This document shows positions 36,962 through 44,873 of a stretch of DNA of 64,000 bases, in pieces; position 1 is the stretch's first letter; the number at the start of each line of letters is the position of its first letter. Origin of the DNA: Thiopseudomonas denitrificans. GTDB lineage: Bacteria; Pseudomonadota; Gammaproteobacteria; Pseudomonadales; Pseudomonadaceae. Below the pieces are notes generated by a model. It had not been told where the DNA came from and did no database searches. It worked only from the letters and a program-made list of their open reading frames with translations. The stretch lies in the NCBI RefSeq assembly GCF_002866065.1, contig NZ_LNJZ01000002.1:1-64000 (forward strand), in the 5' to 3' direction. The translations under genes and the position numbers were made by a program.

Positions 36962-37570
36962 ATGAAATACACCACAAAGCTGTCGGATATTGCCACAGTG
37001 CGCACAGGTTTTACCTTCCGCTCCAGGCTGGCAGAGCAAGCCAGCGGCAATGCGTATGTGCTGCAGATCAAGGATTTGCGGGCTTATCACGAGCAAACGG
37101 GGAGTGATCTGCTACACCGAGCCTGCCTGCCGCAAATCCAGTGGGAAGGGAGAGACAACGCATTTGTAGCGCCTGGCACCATACTCTTGCCCTCCAAAGG
37201 CGGCTACTTTCGCGCAGCCTGCCTGTCTGCCGAGAACAACGAACTGCCGCTGGTTGCCAGCAGCCAGTTTCTGCTGGTATCTCCAGTCTCAAAAAACCTG
37301 ATACCGGAATTCTTGTGCTGGGCACTCAACCGGCCACAGATGCAGCACTATCTTGAAGAGATAGCCAGCCAGGGAACCAGCATGCCCATGTTGAGCCGGG
37401 CCGCAGCAGAAGAGCTCGAACTGGATATTCCCGATCTCGCCACCCAACAAAAAATTCTGCGCCTCAATCAGCTGTGGGAAAAAGAACAGCGATTGACCCG
37501 CGCCCTGCTCAAGAATCGAGAAACCATGCTACAAGGCATGTTTCGGCACCTACTCACGGAGAACCACTGA
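36962..37570 (+). CDS. Half-size HsdS-like specificity protein (single TRD)
   Basis: A 202-residue protein with one target-recognition domain (KLSDIATVRTGFTF ... LPLVASSQFLLVSP ... QGTSMPMLSRAAAEELELDIP) and one conserved helix (QQKILRLNQLWEKEQRLTRALLKNRETMLQGMF), that is, half of an ordinary HsdS. It could dimerise to recognise a symmetric site or modulate the full HsdS downstream. The stop shares one base with the hsdM ATG, so they are coupled. Not an obvious truncation, since the end is intact and in operon frame. Confidence 0.82.
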   Translation: MKYTTKLSDIATVRTGFTFRSRLAEQASGNAYVLQIKDLRAYHEQTGSDLLHRACLPQIQWEGRDNAFVAPGTILLPSKGGYFRAACLSAENNELPLVASSQFLLVSPVSKNLIPEFLCWALNRPQMQHYLEEIASQGTSMPMLSRAAAEELELDIPDLATQQKILRLNQLWEKEQRLTRALLKNRETMLQGMFRHLLTENH

Positions 37571-39096
37571 TGAACAGCACCATCAACCAGGACAGCATCA
37601 ACAAAGCCTTGTGGGCAGCCTGCGACACCTTTCGTGGCACCATCAGTGCAGATACCTACAAGGACTACATCCTGACCATGCTGTTCCTCAAGTACATCTC
37701 CGATGTGTGGCAGGACCACTACGAAGGCTACAAAGCCGAATACGGTGACGAGCCGGAACTGATTGACGAAATGATGAAAAACGAGCGCTTTGTGCTGCCG
37801 CAAAGCGCCAGTTTCTACACGCTCTATGAGCAGCGTCATGAGCCGGGTAATGGTGAACGTATCGATCAGGCTCTGCATGCCATCGAAGAAGCCAACGGTA
37901 CCAAGCTGAAAGATGCCGGCAAAAGCGTGTTCCAGGACATTTCGTTCAATACAGACAGGCTGGGTGAGGAAAAGCAGAAGAACATCATCCTGCGCCACCT
38001 GCTGGAAGACTTTGCCAAGCCCGATCTCAACCTCAAACCCAGTCGTGTTGGCACGCTGGATGTAATCGGCAACGCCTACGAATATCTGATCAAAAACTTT
38101 GCCGCCAGTGGCGGACAAAAAGCCGGCGAGTTCTACACCCCGCCGGAAGTGTCAGAACTGCTGGCCGAACTCTTGTCTCCAAAGCCCGGTGAAAGCATCT
38201 GTGATCCTGCCTGTGGCTCCGGTTCACTGTTGATGAAGTGTGGCCGTAAAGTTGTTGAGCATCATGGCAGCAAGGAATACGCCCTTTATGGCCAGGAAGC
38301 CATCGGCTCCACTTGGTCACTGGCCAAAATGAATATGTTTCTGCATGGCGAGGACAACCACAAAATCGAGTGGGGTGACACCATTCGCAATCCCAAGCTG
38401 CTCGACCAGAATGGCGATCTGATGTTGTTTGATGTGGTAACAGCCAACCCGCCGTTCAGCCTCGACAAGTGGGGGCATGACGAAGCCGAAAATGATCGTT
38501 TTAGTCGTTTTCGCCGTGGGATTCCACCCAAAACCCGTGGTGATTACGCTTTTGTCTTGCACATGATCGAAACCCTCAAGCCAGGCTCTGGCCGCATGGG
38601 TGTCGTAGTACCTCATGGAGTGCTGTTCCGTGGTGCAAGTGAAGGACGCATCCGTCAAAAGCTGATTGAAGAAAACCTGCTCGAAGCGGTTATCGGCCTG
38701 CCGGAAAAGCTCTTTTACGGCACAGGCATCCCTGCTGCCATTCTGATGTTCCGTAAGAACAAGAGCGACAACTCGGTACTGTTCATCGACGCCAGCCGCG
38801 AGTTTAAATCCGGCAAAAACCAGAACCAGCTCACCCAGGAAAACATCGACAAAATTGTCAGCGTATTCCGTGCTGGACGCAGCGAAGATAAATACTCCCA
38901 TCTCGCCAGCCTTGACGAAATCAAAGCCAACGACTTCAACCTCAACATCCCCCGCTATGTGGACACCTTCGAGGAAGAGGAAGAAATCGATCTGATGGCT
39001 GTGCGTGCCGAGCGCCTCAAGCTCAAGGCTGAACTGGCCGAGCTGGAGCAGGAAATGGAGGGCTACCTCAAGGAACTGGGCTATGTGGCAGATTGA
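37570..39096 (+). CDS. hsdM: Type I restriction-modification methyltransferase HsdM
   Basis: N6-adenine methyltransferase subunit of a type I system. The 508-residue protein has an N-terminal helical domain (FRGTISADTYKDYILTMLFLKY at about 21-42), SAM motif I DPACGSGSL (212-220), catalytic NPPF (293-296), and a C-terminal coiled segment contacting HsdS. ATG at 37570 overlaps the half-HsdS stop by one base and follows GGAGAA. Confidence 0.96.
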   Translation: MNSTINQDSINKALWAACDTFRGTISADTYKDYILTMLFLKYISDVWQDHYEGYKAEYGDEPELIDEMMKNERFVLPQSASFYTLYEQRHEPGNGERIDQALHAIEEANGTKLKDAGKSVFQDISFNTDRLGEEKQKNIILRHLLEDFAKPDLNLKPSRVGTLDVIGNAYEYLIKNFAASGGQKAGEFYTPPEVSELLAELLSPKPGESICDPACGSGSLLMKCGRKVVEHHGSKEYALYGQEAIGSTWSLAKMNMFLHGEDNHKIEWGDTIRNPKLLDQNGDLMLFDVVTANPPFSLDKWGHDEAENDRFSRFRRGIPPKTRGDYAFVLHMIETLKPGSGRMGVVVPHGVLFRGASEGRIRQKLIEENLLEAVIGLPEKLFYGTGIPAAILMFRKNKSDNSVLFIDASREFKSGKNQNQLTQENIDKIVSVFRAGRSEDKYSHLASLDEIKANDFNLNIPRYVDTFEEEEEIDLMAVRAERLKLKAELAELEQEMEGYLKELGYVAD

Positions 39097-39106
39097 GACC
39101 ACTACC

Positions 39107-39142
39107 CATGTAACCACACATGTAACCACTCATGTAGCTACC
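39107..39142 (+). repeat. Three 12-bp tandem repeats after hsdM
   Basis: CATGTAACCACA, CATGTAACCACT and CATGTAGCTACC follow one another between hsdM and fic. In one frame this reads TTHVTTHVTTHVATQ and continues open to a TAG before fic, like the Thr/His/Val linkers found in helicase-like proteins of RM loci, so it may be a gene remnant. Confidence 0.6.
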
Positions 39143-39181
39143 CAAGCTGAGCTGCTTACTCTCACACTCAAGGACTAGCCC

Positions 39182-39925
39182 ATGCCTCTTTTTGCACAAC
39201 TCGACCAACTCAAGGCCCGGCTAGACGCACACCGCCCCCTGCCCAAAGCGGTGGTGGCGAACCTGCATGAAAACCTGCTGCTGAACTGGACTTACCATAG
39301 CAATGCCATTGAGGGAAACACGCTTACGCTTAAAGAGACCAAAGTGGCGCTGGAAGGCATCACTGTCGGCGGCAAGACCCTGCGCGAGCACTTTGAGGCC
39401 ATCAACCATAGGGATGCCATTTTGCTGGTCGAAGAACTGGTGCAGACACAGCAGCCGCTCGACGAATGGACGATTAAATCCCTGCACCAACTGGTGCTAA
39501 AAAACATTGATGCCGACAATGCCGGGCGCTATCGCCAGCAGAACGTGATGATTGCAGGTGCCGACCACCGCCCGCCCGATGCCTTGCTAGTACCTGAACA
39601 CATGCAGGCATTTATTCACTGGTGCCAACAAGATGCCGCGAAACTGCACCCCGTAGAACGTGCCGCCCGCGTGCATGGCGAATTTGTCAAAATCCACCCC
39701 TTTATCGACGGCAATGGGCGAACCGCCCGCTTGTTGATGAACCTGGAGCTGATGAAGGCCGGCTTTCCCGCCACCATCATTCAGGTTGAACAGCGGCTGG
39801 CCTACTACGAAGCACTGGATCAGGCGTTTTGCCAACAGGATTACCAGCCCTTTATCCGGCTGGTCGCGGACTGCGTGGAGCAGAGCTTTGCGCCCTATTG
39901 GTTTGCGTTAGGAATCAAGGAGTAG
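39182..39925 (+). CDS. Fic-domain protein, probable AMP-transferase
   Basis: A 247-residue Fic protein. The catalytic motif HPFIDGNGRTAR (172-183) is complete, so nucleotidyl transfer (typically AMP) to a target protein is expected. An N-terminal inhibitory helix with SNAIEGN (40-46, the [S/T]xxxE[G/N] motif) places the autoinhibiting glutamate in the same chain (class II). It lies between hsdM and rhuM in the RM operon; Fic genes are frequent guests of type I loci. Target unknown. Confidence 0.9.
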   Translation: MPLFAQLDQLKARLDAHRPLPKAVVANLHENLLLNWTYHSNAIEGNTLTLKETKVALEGITVGGKTLREHFEAINHRDAILLVEELVQTQQPLDEWTIKSLHQLVLKNIDADNAGRYRQQNVMIAGADHRPPDALLVPEHMQAFIHWCQQDAAKLHPVERAARVHGEFVKIHPFIDGNGRTARLLMNLELMKAGFPATIIQVEQRLAYYEALDQAFCQQDYQPFIRLVADCVEQSFAPYWFALGIKE

Positions 39926-39927
39926 GC

Positions 39928-40803
39928 ATGACTAAACAAACCCCCGGCATCAGCCGTTCGTCGGCAGCGGAGTATCTGACCTACGTCGCCGCCTCCGGTG
40001 ATCAGCAAACCAGCGTGGAAATGCGCTACGAGAATGAAAACATCTGGCTGACGCAAAAAATGATGGCCGTGCTCTATGACGTGGATGTACGCACCATCAA
40101 CTACCACCTGAAAAGCATCTTTGCCGATGGCGAGCTGATCGAAAATTCAGTTATCCAGGATTTTCGGATAACTGCCGCCGACGGCAAAACCTACCGCACC
40201 AAGCATTACAACCTGCACGCCACCGCCTTTGACTACGACCGCAGCGCACCCACCACCCGCGACTTTTTCGCCCTGGTGCAAAACAAACTGCACTGGGCGG
40301 TACATCGCCACACCGCCGCCGAACTGATTGTGGCCCGCGCCGATGCCAGCCAGCCCAATATGGGACTCACCCACTGGCAGGGCGCACCCCAGGGCAAAAT
40401 CATCAAAACCGATGTCAGCATTGCCAAAAACTACCTGAGCAAAGACGAGCTGGACTATCTGGAACGCATCGTCAGCCTGTATCTCGACTTTGGCGAGCTG
40501 CAAGCCCAGCGCAAAATCCCCATGAGCATGGCCGACTGGGCCACACGGCTGGACGGTTTTCTGGAGTTTAACGGCAATGAAATCCTCACCGGCTCCGGCA
40601 AAATCTCCCACGAACAGGCCAAACTGCACGCCGAAACCGAGTTTGAAAAATACCGCGTGGTGCAGGATCAGCTGTATGCCAGTGACTTTGACCGTTTTCT
40701 GGAGGATCAGGCGGCCAGTTATGCGGTGCCGGCAGAGGCAGATAGTGGTGCGGATACAGAATTAACTGATTTGATTAAGGAGAGTGGTTATGCAGGTGCC
40801 TGA
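39928..40803 (+). CDS. RhuM-family protein with internal deletion
   Basis: A 291-residue relative of RhuM (virulence RhuM/Fic-DOC-associated family). The N-terminal DNA-binding-like part (NIWLTQKMMAVLYDVDVRTINYHLKSIF) and the C-terminal part (FFALVQNKLHWAVHRHTAAELIVARADA...) are present, but about 70-90 residues found in the full homologue at 42013-43047 (from AVGYRVRSVRGTQFRRWATQ to RMYLRVREIFALAA) are missing and replaced by a short joint (HATAFDYDRSAPTTR). The frame is intact. ATG at 39928 follows AAGGAG. It overlaps the next hsdS by 14 bp. Confidence 0.82.
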   Translation: MTKQTPGISRSSAAEYLTYVAASGDQQTSVEMRYENENIWLTQKMMAVLYDVDVRTINYHLKSIFADGELIENSVIQDFRITAADGKTYRTKHYNLHATAFDYDRSAPTTRDFFALVQNKLHWAVHRHTAAELIVARADASQPNMGLTHWQGAPQGKIIKTDVSIAKNYLSKDELDYLERIVSLYLDFGELQAQRKIPMSMADWATRLDGFLEFNGNEILTGSGKISHEQAKLHAETEFEKYRVVQDQLYASDFDRFLEDQAASYAVPAEADSGADTELTDLIKESGYAGA

Positions 40804-42013
40804 GGGGTGGATCAAGGAAACAACTGGGAGTCTATGCATCTCAATAGTACCCGGCAGAAACAAGCCTAAATCATTTACAGGTGAGATTCCTTGGGTAACA
40901 ACGCCTGATATTACTGCACGCTATATCCCAACAAAAGAGCAAGAGCTATTTGTATCAAAAGCTGAAATGCAAGAGTGCGGCGGAAAGCTTGTCCCTGTGG
41001 ACTCTGTCATTATGGCTGCTGTTGGCGATCTAGGATTAGTAGCAATTAACTCTGAGCCAGTAATGTTAAATCAGCAGCTTCATGCTTTTGTTCCGAAGCT
41101 AAAAATAACTACCGAGTTTCTAGCATATTGGTTGTCTACCCAGCAGCAATATATGCTTGCCCGAGCCTCGAAAACAACAATACCGTACTTAAATAAATCC
41201 AACTGTGAAAGTATTCCTGTTTTAGTCCCCCCCTTGAAGGAACAACAAAAAATCGTCCAAATCCTGTCTGCCTGGGACAAAGCCATCACCACCACCGAGC
41301 AACTGCTCGCCAACAGCCAGCAGCAGAAAAAAGCCCTGATGCAACAACTGCTCACCGGCGCTCATCCCTCCAAGCCGCGCCTACTGGATGACAATGGGCA
41401 AAGGTTTAGTGGAGAATGGGAATTCAAAACCATATCTCAAATGGGCAAGGTGCTTTCAGGCGGCACTCCAGACACTAATAGTGCTGAATATTGGGATGGA
41501 AGTATAAACTGGCTTACACCAACTGATGTAACTGCATTGAAATCTCGTTTTGTCGAAGAAACAGCAAGAAAGATCAGCAGTGAAGGTGTGAAAAATAGCT
41601 CCGCAAAATTATTGCCAGCAGGTAGCCTCATGGTCTGCACACGAGCAACTATTGGTGCGCTTGCAATTTCAACATCTGAAATCTGTACCAATCAAGGCTT
41701 TAAAAACATTGTTCCTGGTAAAGGCTTTGATGTTAACTTTATTTATTACTTGCTTTTAAATAATATAAAAGAGTTTGTTCGCAAAGCGTCGGGCTCAACC
41801 TTTCTTGAAATATCGAAAAAAGACTTTGAGAATGTGAAGCTGCTTTGTCCTGAGCTTCAAGAACAACAAAAAATCGCCACCGTCCTCACCACCGCCGACA
41901 ATGAAATCACCCGGCTACAACAAAAACTCGACCAACTAAAACAAGAGAAAAAAGCCCTGATGCAGCAGCTGCTAACCGGCAAACGCAGGGTCAAGGTTGA
42001 GGAGGTAGCCTGA
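40790..42013 (+). CDS. hsdS: Type I restriction specificity subunit HsdS
   Basis: Full-length specificity subunit of 407 residues with two target-recognition domains (about 1-150 and 205-355), each followed by a conserved helix ending in QQKKALMQQLLTG and QEKKALMQQLLTG. The TRDs are A/T-rich compared with the helices, the usual sign of exchanged TRDs. ATG at 40790 follows AAGGAG. The stop shares one base with the second rhuM. Placement of hsdS between two rhuM genes is unusual. Confidence 0.93.
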   Translation: MQVPEGWIKETTGSLCISIVPGRNKPKSFTGEIPWVTTPDITARYIPTKEQELFVSKAEMQECGGKLVPVDSVIMAAVGDLGLVAINSEPVMLNQQLHAFVPKLKITTEFLAYWLSTQQQYMLARASKTTIPYLNKSNCESIPVLVPPLKEQQKIVQILSAWDKAITTTEQLLANSQQQKKALMQQLLTGAHPSKPRLLDDNGQRFSGEWEFKTISQMGKVLSGGTPDTNSAEYWDGSINWLTPTDVTALKSRFVEETARKISSEGVKNSSAKLLPAGSLMVCTRATIGALAISTSEICTNQGFKNIVPGKGFDVNFIYYLLLNNIKEFVRKASGSTFLEISKKDFENVKLLCPELQEQQKIATVLTTADNEITRLQQKLDQLKQEKKALMQQLLTGKRRVKVEEVA

Positions 42014-43047
42014 TGACAGACAACAGCCTGACTCAGGCACCAGCAGGCGAGCTGGTAATGTTTTCGTCCGAGGACGGCAAAGTGCATATCGAATGCCGTT
42101 TCGAAGGCGACACCCTGTGGCTATCACAAGCCATGATGTGTGAGCTCTACGGCAAAGCCAAAGCCACCATCAGCGAACACGTTAAAAACATCTTTGCCGA
42201 AGGCGAGCAAAGTGAAGATTCAGTTGTTCGGTTTTACCGAACAACTGCCGCAGATGGCAAAAACTATAGCGTGCAGTATTTCAGTCTGCCGCTGGTGCTG
42301 GCCGTGGGTTATCGCGTGCGCTCAGTGCGTGGCACCCAGTTTCGTAGGTGGGCGACCCAGGCTCTTGAGGAGTATTTGATTAAAGGCTTTGTCATGGATG
42401 ACGAGCGCCTGAAAAACCCGCCCGTTGGCCCCTCAGTGGTTCCTGACCGCTTTGATGAACTGCTGGAGCGGATTCGCGACATCAGGGCCAGCGAACGCCG
42501 CATGTACCTGCGGGTGCGTGAAATTTTCGCGCTGGCTGCGGACTATGAGCCCAGCTTTAAAGAGACCACTGTTTTTTTTCAGATTATCCAGAACAAGCTG
42601 CACTTTGCCTGCACGGGGCAGACTGCTGCCGAGCTGATTTATAGCCGGGCAGATGCTGCGCAACCCCATATGGGGCTGACCAGTTTCAGAGGCGATGAGG
42701 TGAGAAAGGCAGATGTCACCATCGCCAAAAACTATTTGAGTGAGCTGGAAATTGATGAGCTCAACCGAGTTGTCAGCATGTGGCTTGATTTTGCTGAAGA
42801 TCAGGCCAAACGCCGTAAGCAAATTTTCCTGCGGGACTGGCAGCTTAAACTCGAGCAGTTTTTGGAGTTCAACGACCGTGATGTGCTGGATGGTGCCGGA
42901 AGCATCAGCAAGCAGCAGGCCGATAAAAAGGCACAGGGAGAATATGAGCAATACTCCAGCTTGCAAAGACAGCTCAAAGAGCAGCAGGGCGAGCAGGATA
43001 TTTCTGTTTTGCTTGGCTGGCAAAGTACTCGTGCTGACAAAAAGTAG
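42013..43047 (+). CDS. RhuM-family protein (full length)
   Basis: A 344-residue RhuM-family protein. The N-terminal part (LWLSQAMMCELYGKAKATISEHVKNIFAEGE) looks like a winged-helix DNA-binding region; the middle shows YRVRSVRGTQFRRWATQALEEY and FDELLERIRDIRASERRMYLRVREIF; the C-terminal half contains FFQIIQNKLHFACTGQTAAELIYSRADA. The name comes from a Salmonella pathogenicity-island gene; the biochemical role is unknown. It is coupled to hsdS by a TGATG overlap, suggesting a role tied to the RM system. Confidence 0.88.
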   Translation: MTDNSLTQAPAGELVMFSSEDGKVHIECRFEGDTLWLSQAMMCELYGKAKATISEHVKNIFAEGEQSEDSVVRFYRTTAADGKNYSVQYFSLPLVLAVGYRVRSVRGTQFRRWATQALEEYLIKGFVMDDERLKNPPVGPSVVPDRFDELLERIRDIRASERRMYLRVREIFALAADYEPSFKETTVFFQIIQNKLHFACTGQTAAELIYSRADAAQPHMGLTSFRGDEVRKADVTIAKNYLSELEIDELNRVVSMWLDFAEDQAKRRKQIFLRDWQLKLEQFLEFNDRDVLDGAGSISKQQADKKAQGEYEQYSSLQRQLKEQQGEQDISVLLGWQSTRADKK

Positions 43048-43327
43048 CTGTTGTCACCATCTTTGCCGAAGCCGGATGTCAAAGCAGCACTGCAATAGTC
43101 CAACAAGCTGTTGGACTATTGCCAGTTACACCCAAACTGCACAAACCACCCAATCCCAATGCTGCAACAGGCTGTTGCACAATTACATTGGCACCACAGC
43201 TTGGTGCTGCTGACCAAGCTGAAAGATCAGAATGTGCATCTGCTCTACACAAGCTGCGTTCTGTGCCGGAACCATCCGGGTGAAAATAAATTTACCAAAG
43301 TGGTAAAAATAGATAAGATAGTCAGCC
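43048..43327 (+). other. Gap before higB with three consecutive hairpins
   Basis: About 280 bp without a gene. It holds a perfect 14-bp stem at 43092-43122 (GCAATAGTCCAACA, loop AGC), a 7-bp stem at 43163-43179 (TGCAACA, loop GGC) and a 9-bp stem at 43197-43221 (CAGCTTGGT). The first two share the motif CAACA-RGC-TGTTG. Confidence 0.6.
43291..43307. promoter_or_regulatory. Probable HigA operator before higB
   Basis: The inverted repeat TTTACC-AAAGT-GGTAAA lies 21 bp before the higB ATG, next to a possible -10 (TAAGAT). Antitoxin autoregulation at such palindromes is normal for HigBA loci. Confidence 0.5.
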
Positions 43328-43657
43328 ATGGAAATCCTCTACGCCAGCAAGAAATGGCAGCAGCTTTGTGAAAGCCGCAAGGAAGCAGAAAAGAAACTCG
43401 GCACGGATTGCGCCAGAAAGCTAAGGGCAAGGCTGGCAGATCTGGAGGCAGCACGTCGAGTTGGTGACCTCGCAGCAGGCAACCCGCACCCGCTAAAAGG
43501 CGACAGGAGCGGGCAATTCGCCCTCAATTTGGCAGGCGGGTATCGTTTGGTTTTTAGCGCTGCCAATGATCCCGCGCCCTTGCAACAGGACGGCAGCATC
43601 CACTGGTACGCCGTCACAATAGTCTGTATCGAATTTATTGGTGATTATCATGGTTGA
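43328..43657 (+). CDS. higB: HigB-family toxin (RelE/ParE fold)
   Basis: A 109-residue protein resembling the plasmid maintenance killer (HigB) family, ribosome-dependent mRNA interferases. The ARKLRARLADLEAARRVGDL helix and the GNPHPLKGDRSGQFALNLAGGYRLVF strands are typical. It precedes its antitoxin and overlaps it by 8 bp, the toxin-first order of HigBA. Confidence 0.85.
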   Translation: MEILYASKKWQQLCESRKEAEKKLGTDCARKLRARLADLEAARRVGDLAAGNPHPLKGDRSGQFALNLAGGYRLVFSAANDPAPLQQDGSIHWYAVTIVCIEFIGDYHG

Positions 43658-44759
43658 TGCTATCGCAGAGTTTAAGCCTGACTGGGCCTCTCCGCCCGGC
43701 GAAACCATTCTTGATCTGGCCGAGGAGAAAAGCTGGACGCAGAGCGAGCTGGCCAAACGGCTGGGCTACAGTGACAAACACTTAAGCCTGCTGGTTAATG
43801 GCAAGGTCAGCCTGACGCTGGATGCTGCTGCGCGTCTGGAGCGGGTGTTGGGCGGAAGTGTTGAGTTCTGGATGAACAGGGAGGCTCACTATCAGCGTCA
43901 CAATGCCCGACTGGAAGCCGAACGCAATTATCATGCCTGGTCGGACTGGCTGGAGCAGCTGCCGGTCCTCGAACTGATGAAAATTGAAGCCATCCCGAAA
44001 CTGCGGAATGTGGCAAAAAACAAACCCGCCATAGTGGAGCACTGCTTGCGTTTTTTCGGCATTGCCAGTCCGGGCGAGTGGCAGGCCCACTATGCGGGCA
44101 TGGAGTTTTCATTTCGTCGCAGCCAAACCTTGAGTGCTGATGTAGGTGCTGTTTCGGCTTGGCTACGCCTGGGTGAGCAAACAGCGGAACGCCTTGAGCT
44201 GCCTAAATACAACAAACGCAAATTTGAGTTGGCTCTAGAGCAAATCCGTTCCATGACGCTGCTGAAACCGGATGAATTTATACCGCAAATGAAGGCTCTG
44301 CTGACTCAGGCGGGAGTGTGTCTGGCATTGGTTCCTGCCATTCCAAAAGCTAGAGTAAGCGGTGTGGCTCGCTGGCTAAACCCCAGCAAGCCTTTGATTC
44401 AGCTGTCACTGTATGGAAAAACCAACGACAAATTCTGGTTCACTTTTTTTCACGAAGCAGCTCACCTGCTACTTCATGCAGAAGCAGGCAAAGGCAAACA
44501 AGCGATTTTTCTGGATGATCCGGGCGCCGGGCGCTCGGATAACGAGCAAGAACATGAGGCCAATCTGTGGGCAGCTCATTATCTGATACCGGTTCAGTAT
44601 GAGCCTGAGCTCAGACTCTTAAAAAGCCGTGCTGATATTTTAAGCTTTGCAAAAAAAACTCAAATTCATCCCGGTATTGTGGTTGGTCGTTTGCAACACG
44701 AAGGGTTAATGGATTTCAGACAGCTGAATGGGTTGAAAACCACTTATGAGTGGGAGTGA
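43650..44759 (+). CDS. higA: HigA-type antitoxin fused to an ImmA/IrrE metallopeptidase
   Basis: A 369-residue fusion: an XRE helix-turn-helix (about 20-75, WTQSELAKRLGYSDKHLSLLV) and a C-terminal ImmA/IrrE-type peptidase with HEAAH (268-272) and a downstream E in the EHEANLWAAHYLIP helix. Proteases of this type cleave repressors on damage or phage signals, so this antitoxin may be able to process itself or another regulator. I start at ATG 43650, since the TTG and GTG codons just upstream are weaker. Overlaps higB. Confidence 0.88.
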   Translation: MVDAIAEFKPDWASPPGETILDLAEEKSWTQSELAKRLGYSDKHLSLLVNGKVSLTLDAAARLERVLGGSVEFWMNREAHYQRHNARLEAERNYHAWSDWLEQLPVLELMKIEAIPKLRNVAKNKPAIVEHCLRFFGIASPGEWQAHYAGMEFSFRRSQTLSADVGAVSAWLRLGEQTAERLELPKYNKRKFELALEQIRSMTLLKPDEFIPQMKALLTQAGVCLALVPAIPKARVSGVARWLNPSKPLIQLSLYGKTNDKFWFTFFHEAAHLLLHAEAGKGKQAIFLDDPGAGRSDNEQEHEANLWAAHYLIPVQYEPELRLLKSRADILSFAKKTQIHPGIVVGRLQHEGLMDFRQLNGLKTTYEWE

Positions 44760-44773
44760 GCGTAGGTTGCCTG

Positions 44774-44869
44774 TTCAACTACCTTTACCCCGAAGTGATC
44801 AATTACCGGCAGCAAACCTATGTCATCACCGAATAAGGCAAAGCCTGGCTGAAAACCCATAAGGAATAA
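44774..44869 (+). pseudogene. Remnant of a small regulator-like gene before hsdR
   Basis: An open stretch reads FNYLYPEVINYRQQTYVITE, one TAA, then GKAWLKTHKE and a stop, 4 bp before hsdR. VITE-x-GKAWL resembles the C-terminal wing of winged-helix regulators (VITEKGKAWL) with a K-to-stop change. Too short to name. Confidence 0.35.
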
Positions 44870-44873
44870 CCCC

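Noticed and set aside
36730-37071. 113-codon minus-strand frame upstream of and into the half-hsdS gene
   Set aside because: It overlaps the start of the half-HsdS frame in antisense, has no ribosome site and no family resemblance.
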